From: Lachnospiraceae bacterium
GTDB lineage: Bacteria > Bacillota > Clostridia > Lachnospirales > Lachnospiraceae
Assembly: GCA_003447295.1 (NCBI GenBank)
Contig: DLZQ01000017.1
Location: 1-64,000, forward strand
DNA: 64,000 bases
Reading direction: 5' to 3'
The position numbers and the translations under genes are program-made. A model generated the notes under the pieces. It saw nothing but the letters and a program-made list of their open reading frames with translations. It ran no database searches and was not told the origin of the DNA. This document shows, in pieces, positions 8,831-17,742 of the stretch; the first letter of the stretch is position 1, and each line of letters starts with the position of its first letter.

Positions 8831-9835
8831 TTAGGTGGAGGATCGGACGATTAATTCCGTATCCAGCAAAATATGCTGTGGAGGTGTCGAAGGATTTTCG
8901 ATAAGATTAATCAAAATTTCACAAGCCTGATGACCTAATTGTTTTTTGGGCTGATTAATGGTAGTTAAGGCGGGCACAACCATTTTTGACAGACTGATAT
9001 TATCAAAGCCTACCACGGCTATATCCTCAGGAACACGTAGTCCGTAATTCTGAATTGCTTTGATGGCTGCAGCCCCATATACGTCAGAGACACAGTAGAT
9101 TGCATCCGGGCGGTCGGACCCCTTCAATAAAGAAGTAATTACAGAGACGGCAATGTCAAAATCAATTTCTGTAATATGCAGGATCCAATTGCTATTTGCC
9201 TGCAGACCGGCCTTGCTCAGGGCGGAGAGAAAGCCCTTTTCGCGAAAACGTGCATAGGCATTTGTCAGCTGACTGTTAATCAGGGCAATCCGAGAGCGCC
9301 CGATAGATAATAAGTAGTTGACTGCTATTTGCGATGAATAAACATCATCAATGGAGACAAAAGAAACATCAGGCAGATTGCAATGCTCTGAACACATGAC
9401 TACTGGGTATTTTAATTTTATTTTGTTTAACTGTTCTGTATCTAAAACATTATGTACTAATAATAAACCGCAAAAATTGTTCTGATCAATAATTTTTTCG
9501 TATTCATATAAAGAAAAGCGTAAATCAGAAGCTGCGTAAAAAAAAGTTCTGTAGCCGCGAGCCATAGCTGCATTTTGGATACCTTCAATAACATCAGCAT
9601 TAAATGGATTTTGAAAGTTGGGAAGGCAGACTAATATGGATCGTGAGTCTGCGGGGGCCTTAATACCACAGTAAGTACTGGGATTCAGTCCTAATTCTGC
9701 CATTGCCTGAAGAACTTTTTGCTTTGTTTCGGCTTTGGTGTTTCCGGCCTGGTTGATGACGCGTGATACGGTTGCAATTGATACGTTGGCTCTTGCTGCA
9801 ATTTCTGAAATTGTTACATCCTTGGATATAGCCAT
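8831..9835 (-). CDS. LacI-family transcriptional regulator of the second sugar operon
   Basis: 334 residues. The helix-turn-helix V-T-I-S-E-I-A-A-R-A-N-V-S-I-A-T-V-S-R-V lies near residues 7-26, and the effector domain ends with A-L-T-T-I-N-Q-P. It is divergent from the operon beginning at 10029 and probably represses it. The start ATG follows GTAGGAGGGG. A 13-bp palindrome (9850-9862) lies directly upstream of its ribosome site and could be an autoregulatory operator. Confidence 0.93.
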   Translation of the reverse strand: MAISKDVTISEIAARANVSIATVSRVINQAGNTKAETKQKVLQAMAELGLNPSTYCGIKAPADSRSILVCLPNFQNPFNADVIEGIQNAAMARGYRTFFYAASDLRFSLYEYEKIIDQNNFCGLLLVHNVLDTEQLNKIKLKYPVVMCSEHCNLPDVSFVSIDDVYSSQIAVNYLLSIGRSRIALINSQLTNAYARFREKGFLSALSKAGLQANSNWILHITEIDFDIAVSVITSLLKGSDRPDAIYCVSDVYGAAAIKAIQNYGLRVPEDIAVVGFDNISLSKMVVPALTTINQPKKQLGHQACEILINLIENPSTPPQHILLDTELIVRSST

Positions 9836-9849
9836 ATTCCCCTCCTACA

Positions 9850-9862
9850 TGAAAAATTTTCA
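9850..9862. promoter_or_regulatory. Short palindrome in the LacI leader, possible operator
   Basis: TGAAAAATTTTCA is palindromic around a central A and lies about 15 bp upstream of the regulator start codon. A looser repeat, TTAGT-N8-ACTAA, follows in the same intergenic region. Either could be the repressor site. Confidence 0.35.
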
Positions 9863-9932
9863 CAATACTTAGTAAAAGTGCACTAAAAACGAAAAAGCAA
9901 TATATCGCTTGTTATGAAAATTATATAGGGTA

Positions 9933-9961
9933 TTGAAAAATAAGTCAATGATTTGTATAAT
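9933..9961 (+). promoter_or_regulatory. Sigma-A promoter of the second sugar operon
   Basis: TTGAAA and TATAAT are separated by exactly 17 bp. Transcription would start near 9968, giving a leader of about 60 nt before the TTG start at 10029. Confidence 0.75.
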
Positions 9962-10028
9962 AAAAATGTAAAAAATAATGAAAAATGTAAATTGCATGAA
10001 AACAAATAGGAAAAGGAAGGGAAGTTTA

Positions 10029-10976
10029 TTGAAACAGGGATTTATTACATCGGTGATGGCAGATTATTCATTTGAACAGGTGGTGGATTTCGCATCAGAA
10101 AATGGTTTTGAGTGTCTGGAGGTTGCATGCTGGCCCAAAGGAAAAGCGGAACGTAAATATGCAGGTGTAACGCATATTGATGTATCCACCCTCGATTCTT
10201 TCAAAGCAGAAGAGATATTGAGATATTGCAAGGATAGAAATATTACAATTTCGGCTTTAGCTTATTATCCCAATGTTCTGGATGAAGATGATGAATGTCG
10301 GAAGAAAAGTATTGATCATTTGACGAAGGTAATTAATGCAGCAGCGGAATTGAAGGTTAACATGGTTACTACCTTTATTGGAAGGAATCAGAATTTAAAT
10401 GTTTCAGACAACCTGGCATTGGCAGAAAAAATATGGAAGCCGATTTTAAGCTATGCGGAAAATAAGGGCGTGAAAATAGCTATTGAAAATTGCCCGATGT
10501 TATTTACTGAGGACGAATGGCCGGGAGGAAAGAACCTGGCAATATCACCGGCTATCTGGAGAGAACTGTTTAAGCGTCTTCCGAGTGATATGCTTGGATT
10601 AAATTTTGATCCTTCCCATTTCATCTGGCAGGAGATGGATTATATTAAGCCATTATATGAATTTAAGGACAAGATATTTCATGTCCACTATAAAGATATC
10701 AAAGTGAATAGAGATGCCAGAAATGAAGTCGGAATATTAGCAACGCCACTTTCGTATATGCTTCCCTGCATACCGGGGCACGGCGATGTGGATTGGGCAG
10801 AATATATAAGAGCCCTTTTAGAGATAGGATATAAAGGAGCTGCATGTATTGAGATTGAAGATAAATCTTTTGAGAATGATAAGGAGAGCATTGAAAATTC
10901 ATTAAAGATCAGCCGGCAATACTTGAAACAATTCATTAACTTTCCGGAGAAGGGAAAAAAGTATGAAAAAGATTAG
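10029..10976 (+). CDS. Sugar phosphate isomerase/epimerase-like TIM-barrel protein
   Basis: A 315-residue xylose-isomerase-like TIM barrel (AP endonuclease 2 superfamily). Candidate metal ligands are in I-A-I-E-N-C, N-F-D-P-S-H, H-V-H-Y-K-D and A-C-I-E-I-E-D. The start is taken as the TTG at 10029, because GGAAGGGA lies just upstream and the protein then begins M-K-Q-G-F-I-T like its family; an ATG at 9978 would add 17 basic residues and overlaps the expected leader. It is the first gene of a sugar operon and overlaps the dehydrogenase gene by 14 bp. Such pairs usually interconvert keto and hydroxy sugars or inositols; the substrate here is unknown. Confidence 0.85.
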   Translation: MKQGFITSVMADYSFEQVVDFASENGFECLEVACWPKGKAERKYAGVTHIDVSTLDSFKAEEILRYCKDRNITISALAYYPNVLDEDDECRKKSIDHLTKVINAAAELKVNMVTTFIGRNQNLNVSDNLALAEKIWKPILSYAENKGVKIAIENCPMLFTEDEWPGGKNLAISPAIWRELFKRLPSDMLGLNFDPSHFIWQEMDYIKPLYEFKDKIFHVHYKDIKVNRDARNEVGILATPLSYMLPCIPGHGDVDWAEYIRALLEIGYKGAACIEIEDKSFENDKESIENSLKISRQYLKQFINFPEKGKKYEKD

Positions 10977-12105
10977 GGTTGGAGTAATCGGTTTAGGATT
11001 TATTGGAAAACAGCATGTAGAGGCACTGAGGAGACTTCCCTATATTGAAATTGTAGCGGGATCCGACAGTAACCTGAGCATGCGTGAATGGTGTGAAAAA
11101 AATGGAATTCAAAAATATTATTCAGATTATAAAGAAATGCTGACAAATGAAAACATGGATGTTGTACATAATTGCACACCAAACAATTTCCATTATGAAG
11201 TAAGCTGTGAAATCTTGAAGACAGGATGCCATGTATATAGTGAGAAGCCATTGACAATAAAATCTGTCGAGGGAGAAAGTCTGATAGAACTTGCAGACAA
11301 AAAGGGACTAAAGACAGCTGTTAATTTTAACTACAGAAATAATTTGATGGTACAGGAAATACAACAAAGAATTCAAAATGGACGAATGGGTATGATCAGC
11401 CATATTCAGGTAGAATACCTGCAGGACTGGCTGTTATATGACACGGATTTTGACTGGAGAGTCCAGAAGGATAAAGGAGGTGAATCCAGGGCAGTGGCAG
11501 ATATCGGCTCTCATTGCTTTGATACGATCCAGTTTATTACAGGAGAGAAGATTGTGTCCGTATATGCGATGTTCCATAAGCAGTATCAGAAGCGATATAT
11601 GACAAAGCAGGCAGATACGTTTTCTCTACGACCGATGGACAGTGATAGTAAAGGAGAACCGGTATCGGTTGAAAATGAAGATGCAGCCATTATTCTATTC
11701 AGATTGGAAGGAGGGATGGTAGGAAACATAAACGTCACACAGGTATGCGCCGGAAAAAAGAATAATCTAAAAATCTTAATCAGTGGAACAAAGGAAGCCT
11801 ATGAATGGCAGCAGGAAACACCGGCAAATTTGTGGATAGGCCACAAGGATTCCGGGAATGAGATTATTTATGCAGGTAAAAATAATTTATCTGAAAAAAT
11901 CAGATGCTTTGCAGATCTGCCGGATGGACATTCGGTAGGATGGAAGGATGCCTTTGAGAAAGGCTTTGAGATTTTCTACGGAAGCATATTAAATGAAACT
12001 GAGGCTGTTTATGAGAGTCCGGATTTTGCGGAAGGATGGTATGTTACTAAAATTGTTGAAGCCTGTTTGAAAAGTAATCAGACAGGTCAGTGGCAAAACG
12101 TTTAA
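10963..12105 (+). CDS. Gfo/Idh/MocA-family NAD(P)-dependent sugar dehydrogenase
   Basis: 380 residues. The Rossmann fingerprint V-G-V-I-G-L-G-F-I-G is at residues 5-14, and the family signature S-E-K-P-L lies near 95-99, its lysine being the catalytic residue. D-I-G-S-H-C-F-D in the C-terminal domain provides the substrate-binding histidine and aspartate. It probably oxidises or reduces a cyclic sugar or inositol in the cytoplasm. It is coupled to the TIM-barrel gene by a 14-bp overlap and precedes the binding-protein gene by 18 bp. Confidence 0.92.
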   Translation: MKKIRVGVIGLGFIGKQHVEALRRLPYIEIVAGSDSNLSMREWCEKNGIQKYYSDYKEMLTNENMDVVHNCTPNNFHYEVSCEILKTGCHVYSEKPLTIKSVEGESLIELADKKGLKTAVNFNYRNNLMVQEIQQRIQNGRMGMISHIQVEYLQDWLLYDTDFDWRVQKDKGGESRAVADIGSHCFDTIQFITGEKIVSVYAMFHKQYQKRYMTKQADTFSLRPMDSDSKGEPVSVENEDAAIILFRLEGGMVGNINVTQVCAGKKNNLKILISGTKEAYEWQQETPANLWIGHKDSGNEIIYAGKNNLSEKIRCFADLPDGHSVGWKDAFEKGFEIFYGSILNETEAVYESPDFAEGWYVTKIVEACLKSNQTGQWQNV

Positions 12106-12123
12106 TTTAGGGAGGATAAGAAA

Positions 12124-13410
12124 ATGAAGAAAAAAATTGTAAGTATGTTAATGTGCCTTGCTATGACTGTTGGAGTGCTGAGCGGGTGCGGAAATGCTTC
12201 TGAGCCTGCTGAAAGCACAGCTGGATCAGCAACAGTCGGATCAGTGACAACCAGCAGTAGTGAGACAACCGGAGATAATAAGTTGACCATGTTTTTAGAT
12301 GATGCTGCGACGCAAAGCAATTTCCAGGATTATCTGGATGCGGCAGAAAAAGCAACCGGACTTGATATTGAAGTTATTGCCATGCCTACAAATACCGCAG
12401 ATAGAACAGCTAAATTCATGACAATTTTATCATCGGGAGATGATACGATCGATGTAATTTCGGCTGATCAGGAAATGCTGCTTCCGGTTGTTAACGCAGG
12501 ATATCTGGAGCCTTTGGATGATGTGCTCACTGATGAAGTTAAAGCGGCATATCCAGAATCCTTTATCGAAATGAGTGACGGAAAAGGTGTTCCTATGTTT
12601 ATGGAAATCTTTTGTTTCTGGCTCAACAGCAAATATGTAAAAGAAGCAGGCATGGATTCCATTCAGACCAAGGACGAGTTTGTGGAATTTCTTGAAAAAG
12701 TATCCAAGGACAATGTGTATGGATATGGCGGAGGATGGGAACAGACATATGTCTGGAATGATATCGGTGAATTTATTAATTTATTTGGTGGTGATTTATA
12801 TGACTGGTCTAATCCACAGACTCAGGAGGCAGTGAAGTTTTTAAAAGAAATGGTAAATAACGGCTGGACCGCCAAGTCACAGATTGCAGATCAGTATACG
12901 GAATTAAACCAGAGAATTATGGATGGCAGCGTTGCATCCATGTTGAATTATTCCAGCTTTATGCCTACTTATGATAAGGCGGGAAGATATGGAAAAGATG
13001 ATATTTATATTGCACCAATGTTAAATCTTGGAGAGGAGAAGACTTATGCAAATGGATGGCAGTACGTTTTAAATGCTGCATCAACACGTAAGGAAAATGC
13101 AAAAATCTTCTTGAAATGGGCCGCTAGTCTGGAAGGACAGAAAGTATATGCTGAAACATTTTCCAGAATCCCGGCAAGAACGGATGTCGTGGAAGATCCG
13201 GAGTTCTCTGTGCCCGGTATTGAAGAGCTAAAGCCGTATCTGGAAAATACTACACTGGTAGTACGTCCGTTACCTGCAAATTCATCTGAGTATATTAACG
13301 AGATGGGTGCGGAATTTCAAAAATATGTCAGCGATGAGATCAGCTTTGATGATTATATTTCAAAGATGCAGGAATGCATGAAGACTTATTTCCCTGATGA
13401 AGTGAAGTAG
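12124..13410 (+). CDS. Carbohydrate ABC transporter substrate-binding lipoprotein
   Basis: A family-1 solute-binding protein (428 residues) with a signal peptide and lipobox V-L-S-G-C, followed by a Ser/Thr-rich linker. It is exported and lipid-anchored. It delivers its ligand to the permeases encoded at 13491 and 14379; no ATPase is present, so a shared one is expected. The ribosome site is GGAGG. The ligand is unknown, but the isomerase, dehydrogenase and kinase genes around it suggest a monosaccharide or a derivative rather than a polymer. Confidence 0.92.
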   Translation: MKKKIVSMLMCLAMTVGVLSGCGNASEPAESTAGSATVGSVTTSSSETTGDNKLTMFLDDAATQSNFQDYLDAAEKATGLDIEVIAMPTNTADRTAKFMTILSSGDDTIDVISADQEMLLPVVNAGYLEPLDDVLTDEVKAAYPESFIEMSDGKGVPMFMEIFCFWLNSKYVKEAGMDSIQTKDEFVEFLEKVSKDNVYGYGGGWEQTYVWNDIGEFINLFGGDLYDWSNPQTQEAVKFLKEMVNNGWTAKSQIADQYTELNQRIMDGSVASMLNYSSFMPTYDKAGRYGKDDIYIAPMLNLGEEKTYANGWQYVLNAASTRKENAKIFLKWAASLEGQKVYAETFSRIPARTDVVEDPEFSVPGIEELKPYLENTTLVVRPLPANSSEYINEMGAEFQKYVSDEISFDDYISKMQECMKTYFPDEVK

Positions 13411-13490
13411 AAAAATCTGGAAGGAAGCTGTAAGACTGCAGTTTTGATTTTACAGCTTCCACATATTCATAGCAAAGTGAGGTAATGCAA

Positions 13491-14369
13491 GTGGCTAAAG
13501 TCAGTAAGAAAAGATGGCTTCCATGGATTATGATTTTACCGGTAATACTGATAAGAGGCATAACAACAGTTTATCCGGTGTTTATGACCTTTATTAACAG
13601 TTTTAGAAATTTAAATGTGATCCAAGGTGGAAAAGGTGAATTCATTGGTTTGCAAAATTATGCGAGAATGCTCTCGGATGAAAAAATTGCCACTTCATTA
13701 GGCTTCACTTTAATCTTCACAATGGTATCAATGATTTTTCATATTATTTTGGGAATTGTATTGGCTTTAATCCTGAATATGAAATTTAAAGGTAAAAAAT
13801 TTCTTCGTACAATTGTGCTGATTCCATGGGCAATGCCAATGATTGTTGCCGGAAGAGCTGCCCGCTGGGGATTTAATGGGCAGTATGGGTTTGTGAATGA
13901 TCTGATTGGAAGATTTGTGGAAAATTTCCATTATGACTGGCTGATAGATGTGGATTCTGCCAGAATAGCTGTTATCATCGTTGATCTATGGAAAGATATC
14001 CCATATTTTGCAATCTTAGTTCTGGCAGCACTACAATACATTTCGGGGGATATCTATGAAGCGGCCAAGATTGATGGAGCTAATGCCGTCCGGGCTTTTT
14101 TCAGTATTACATTGCCTAATATTGCAAAAACGGTTTTATCAATTTCAATTTTTTTCACAATGTGGAGAGTGACAAATTTTGAACTTGTATATGCAATGAC
14201 ATCAGGAGGTCCACATGATGGAACGGCAGTTTTAGCATATAAGATTTTAATAGAGGCATTTAATAATTTGAATCTCGGTTATGCATCGGCAATTGCGGTT
14301 GTATTGTTTGTCATCATGTTAATATTGAGTGGTCTCAATGTAGCCGTTTCAAAAAAATATCTGAAGTAG
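13491..14369 (+). CDS. Carbohydrate ABC transporter permease (MalF/UgpA type)
   Basis: About 292 residues with six hydrophobic segments and an EAA loop (E-A-A-K-I-D-G-A). The start is taken as GTG 13491, giving 8 bp from GTGAGG; the ATG at 13485 is only 2 bp from that site. It lies 80 bp after the binding-protein gene, a gap with a weak stem (GGAAGCTGTAA pairing with TTACAGCTTCC, about 13420-13460). That stem may protect or attenuate the message so that more binding protein than permease is made. Confidence 0.9.
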   Translation: MAKVSKKRWLPWIMILPVILIRGITTVYPVFMTFINSFRNLNVIQGGKGEFIGLQNYARMLSDEKIATSLGFTLIFTMVSMIFHIILGIVLALILNMKFKGKKFLRTIVLIPWAMPMIVAGRAARWGFNGQYGFVNDLIGRFVENFHYDWLIDVDSARIAVIIVDLWKDIPYFAILVLAALQYISGDIYEAAKIDGANAVRAFFSITLPNIAKTVLSISIFFTMWRVTNFELVYAMTSGGPHDGTAVLAYKILIEAFNNLNLGYASAIAVVLFVIMLILSGLNVAVSKKYLK

Positions 14370-14378
14370 GTGAACAGT

Positions 14379-15215
14379 ATGAAAACTAGAAAAAAGATTG
14401 CATTTAAAATATTTCAATGGCTGATAACAGCTATGGTGGCGTTGATTATACTTATTCCTATATATTGGATATTTATATCCTCAATTAAACCCAATGAGGA
14501 TTTATTTACAATCCCTATTGAATGGATTCCTAAACATTTTACCTTGAAGAGCTATAAAACACTTATTGATCAGGTAGGAATCATTCAACAGATTGGTTGT
14601 ACAATGCTGATAACTATACCGACATTGATTGTATCAACAATAATATGTGTATTAGCAGCATTTGCGTTTGAAAGATTTTCTACACCAAAGCTATCTCTGG
14701 CATATGGAATGATTGTATTTTCGGCATTGATCCCTGCAATAGTTACAGCGAGACCGTTATATGATTTCTTTAAGACATTAAAGCTGGTGGATACTTATCC
14801 TGGACTGATCATTCTATATACCAGCGCTTTGATTCCGTTTTCCATTCTCATATTGAGAAATTATTTGAGCGGAATACCGGTTGATATAGAGGAGGCGGCA
14901 GAAATAGATGGAGCAGATCTCGGACAGAAAATATTTTATGTTATTATTCCCTTGTTGAAACCGGCAATTGCTACGATATGCATCATCAATTTTATAAATT
15001 GTTTAAATGAATTTTTCATTCCGCTCTTCTTTTCGCAGAAGATCAGTGTTTTGACAGTGGGTATTTCAACATTGCCGAGAGCAAATGCATATGATGTACC
15101 ATGGGATTTGCTAAGCGCAATGGGTTGTGTTATTTTATTGCCTATTATAGTATTTGTCATGATTTTTGAAGAAAAAATCATGGATGGAATTATGGCAGGA
15201 GGAGTCAAATCATAA
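14379..15215 (+). CDS. Carbohydrate ABC transporter permease (MalG/UgpE type)
   Basis: 278 residues with about six membrane segments, an EAA loop (E-E-A-A-E-I-D-G-A) and the C-terminal M-A-G-G-V-K-S tail of this subfamily. ATG 14379 is preferred over an upstream GTG at 14370 because TAGGTGA lies 6 bp before it. It forms the channel with the permease just upstream. Confidence 0.92.
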   Translation: MKTRKKIAFKIFQWLITAMVALIILIPIYWIFISSIKPNEDLFTIPIEWIPKHFTLKSYKTLIDQVGIIQQIGCTMLITIPTLIVSTIICVLAAFAFERFSTPKLSLAYGMIVFSALIPAIVTARPLYDFFKTLKLVDTYPGLIILYTSALIPFSILILRNYLSGIPVDIEEAAEIDGADLGQKIFYVIIPLLKPAIATICIINFINCLNEFFIPLFFSQKISVLTVGISTLPRANAYDVPWDLLSAMGCVILLPIIVFVMIFEEKIMDGIMAGGVKS

Positions 15216-15273
15216 GTTATGGACATTATGAAATTGAAATGCCGTAAATCTATTATCATGGAGGAAATAAGAT

Positions 15274-16644
15274 ATGTACAAAATAGATATGAAAAAAATC
15301 AGAGAAGAAAAAGATATTTTACAGTGCGCTGAGGATATGAAAGAGGCAGCAAAAAATCCGCTTGTTCCAGGAGCCAGAATTATTCGTGGTGCAGATGCGG
15401 TACCGGTATATGTGAATGAATCAGCATGCAGACAGTGGTTTTATCCATTATCTGAGGTCAATGACCTGGGAATGTTCACTTATATTGAAAAAGAAGTAAA
15501 GACAGATAATGACAGAGCATGGACAATCCAATATCATCCGGATGTAAATTTATATTATTACATTCTGGAGGGAAGTGGAAAAGTAATCTTTGGAGATGAT
15601 AATAAAAGCTTTGAAACTGAAGTATATGATTTCACCGAGCAGGAAGTGGTAATCATTCCCAGAGAAGTGCCTTACTATATGGAGGGAGAATGGAAAGCAA
15701 TCTGTTTCCATGCCAGGACGGGAGTGTTTGGAACGGTAGCCGGAACGAATCGTTACCCTCATCCGGTGGTTACTGTAAATAAACCTTCCAGACCAACGGA
15801 AGCTGAAAGTAATAATCAGAAAGAACCGGGAAATTATACCTGTTATGATCAGACAATGACGCGGCAACTGGATTTTGGAAATGTGTCGGGCAAAAGATCA
15901 GCATACATTAACCTTGAGAATGTCAGGAGCGATTATACAGAGAAAAGCGGAACTTATGATATTAATGATCTATATGCTGAAGTAACACCTATAGATGAGC
16001 AGACACATATCATCAGCAATATAAAAGAGGCAAAAAAGAATGCCACAGTATTGGGAGCAAGAGTGCTGAAACGTAAAGATGCACCACCTGTTTATAATGC
16101 AAATGCAGGACTTAGGCAATCCAGTTATCCATTGACATGGACAGATGATATTGCTATCTGCAATCTGGCAGAAAAATTAGCATCCTCAGATGAAGAGAGA
16201 CCGTTCGATTCTCATTCACATCCGGATATAGAAGAGTATAAATTCATCTTATCCGGATCAGGCAGTGTTACTATTGGTGTAGGTGATGAAACCTGTGAGG
16301 AAGAATACTATGAATTTAAGGCAGGGGATCTGGTTATTCTGCCGAGAGGACTTGCACATGTTGATGCAGGTGGTTATTCTGCTTTGTATTTCCATGCAAA
16401 GCAGAGTGTCTTCGGAAAGACCCCGGGAGACAGTTTGTATCCACACATTGCGTATGTATATACCAGACCGCACAGACCTACAAAGGAAGAGGAAGAAGCA
16501 TTGAACGATCCCGGAACCTTTATTAAAATGAACTCAAGGGAAACATATAATGTTTATTGCCCGAATCCTATTGAACGCATAGAGAAGAATCCTACCGATA
16601 TGACACATTTAAGACCGGATTTGTTCCCTGAAACAGAAGCCTGA
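15274..16644 (+). CDS. Duplicated cupin (bicupin) protein in a sugar operon
   Basis: 456 residues made of two homologous halves (about 40-200 and 265-430), each ending in an H-A-(R/K)-x-x-V-F-G segment followed by a P-H-(R/P)-T-type tail. The second half keeps a metal-binding cupin set: H314, H316, a glutamate four or five residues later, and H362. In the first half the equivalents of H314 and H362 are Q86 and a tyrosine, and the glutamate is a leucine, so it probably binds no metal. There is no signal peptide. A role as sugar isomerase, epimerase or oxygenase is possible but not shown. The start follows GGAGG. Confidence 0.8.
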   Translation: MYKIDMKKIREEKDILQCAEDMKEAAKNPLVPGARIIRGADAVPVYVNESACRQWFYPLSEVNDLGMFTYIEKEVKTDNDRAWTIQYHPDVNLYYYILEGSGKVIFGDDNKSFETEVYDFTEQEVVIIPREVPYYMEGEWKAICFHARTGVFGTVAGTNRYPHPVVTVNKPSRPTEAESNNQKEPGNYTCYDQTMTRQLDFGNVSGKRSAYINLENVRSDYTEKSGTYDINDLYAEVTPIDEQTHIISNIKEAKKNATVLGARVLKRKDAPPVYNANAGLRQSSYPLTWTDDIAICNLAEKLASSDEERPFDSHSHPDIEEYKFILSGSGSVTIGVGDETCEEEYYEFKAGDLVILPRGLAHVDAGGYSALYFHAKQSVFGKTPGDSLYPHIAYVYTRPHRPTKEEEEALNDPGTFIKMNSRETYNVYCPNPIERIEKNPTDMTHLRPDLFPETEA

Positions 16645-16648
16645 CAAT

Positions 16649-16690
16649 AAGAAGTGTCTGAAATTTAAGCTTAAATTTCAGACACTTCTT
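16649..16690. terminator. 42-bp perfect palindrome after the bicupin gene
   Basis: Two 21-bp arms (16649-16669 and 16670-16690) are perfectly complementary with no loop; the centre is AAGCTT. The arms begin AAGAAGTGTCTG and end CAGACACTTCTT. It lies 4 bp after the bicupin stop and 28 bp before the kinase gene. As RNA it would form a long hairpin without a clean U-tract, so partial termination or mRNA end protection is likely. Confidence 0.6.
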
Positions 16691-16718
16691 GATGCTTAAT
16701 TAAGAGGAGATCATAGTT

Positions 16719-17696
16719 ATGAAGAAAGATCTGGATGTAGCAGCACTTGGAGAAGTATTAATTGATTTTACTACGGCAGGGACTTCCGGACAGAATCATA
16801 TGCTGTTCGAAGCCAATCCGGGAGGGGCACCCTGCAATGTGCTGGCTATGTTAAGAAAACTGGATAAACACGTTGCATTTATCGGCAAAGTCGGGAAAGA
16901 TATGTTTGGGGATTTCCTGGAAAATACGATCCGGAGTAAAGGAATATTGACAGACGGACTGGTGAAGGATACCTGTATTCCTACAACACTTGCCTTTGTA
17001 CATACAGCAGCAGATGGAGAAAGAGAATTCTCCTTTTATCGCAATCCCGGTGCAGACATGATGCTTGGAAAAGAAGAAGTGGACGGAGAGCTGATAAAAA
17101 GATCCAGAATTTTCCATTATGGTTCCTTGTCCATGACTCATGATAAAAATTTTGAAGCAACACAGTATGCCATTCAGGTGGCAAAGGACAATGGCTGTCT
17201 GATCTCTTTTGATCCCAATCTGCGGCTTTCCCTGTGGAAGACACCGGAAGAAGCCAGAAAGCGGATCATGTATGGGATGAAGCAATGTGATATCATGAAG
17301 ATATCGGAAGAGGAAGTTGCCTTTGTATCGGAACAGAAAAGCCTGGAGGAAGGTGTTTCCTTCATCAGGGACCACTCTGACATAAAGATATTGTTTGTTA
17401 CATTGGGGAATAAGGGCAGCATAGCATATTATAAAGATGAGAAAATATATTGCCGTGGAATCCATCAGGAACATGTCATTGATACGACCGGAGCCGGAGA
17501 TACTTTCTGCGGGGCAGTATTAAACCGGATTCTGGAATTAGGGACAGATGCCCTAGCAGAGGAGGACATCCGGGAGATGCTTTTATTTGCAAATGCTGCC
17601 GCATCTATCGTTGTTACCAGAAAAGGTGCATTGTGCTCTATGCCGGAGTTGGAGGAGATCCGGGCTGCTACTTCCTTAATTGACAAAGTCCTGTAA
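16719..17696 (+). CDS. PfkB-family carbohydrate kinase (fructokinase-like)
   Basis: 325 residues. The N-terminal G-G-A-P-C-N-V matches the sugar-binding signature of fructokinases, and D-T-T-G-A-G-D-T-F-C-G near the C-terminus holds the catalytic base D261 and the anion hole. It should phosphorylate a hexose or ketose in the cytoplasm using ATP. It is the last gene of the second sugar operon, behind the 42-bp palindrome, and its own ribosome site is GAGGAG. Fructose is the best guess by motif; the operon's true sugar is not known. Confidence 0.88.
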   Translation: MKKDLDVAALGEVLIDFTTAGTSGQNHMLFEANPGGAPCNVLAMLRKLDKHVAFIGKVGKDMFGDFLENTIRSKGILTDGLVKDTCIPTTLAFVHTAADGEREFSFYRNPGADMMLGKEEVDGELIKRSRIFHYGSLSMTHDKNFEATQYAIQVAKDNGCLISFDPNLRLSLWKTPEEARKRIMYGMKQCDIMKISEEEVAFVSEQKSLEEGVSFIRDHSDIKILFVTLGNKGSIAYYKDEKIYCRGIHQEHVIDTTGAGDTFCGAVLNRILELGTDALAEEDIREMLLFANAAASIVVTRKGALCSMPELEEIRAATSLIDKVL

Positions 17697-17742
17697 AATA
17701 GGTAAGCTATATTTGTAAAATGATACGTGGAGGTATCGCATT

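Noticed and set aside
16851-17474. Minus-strand open frame inside the PfkB kinase gene
   Set aside because: Shadow of a well-conserved kinase; no domain and no start signal.
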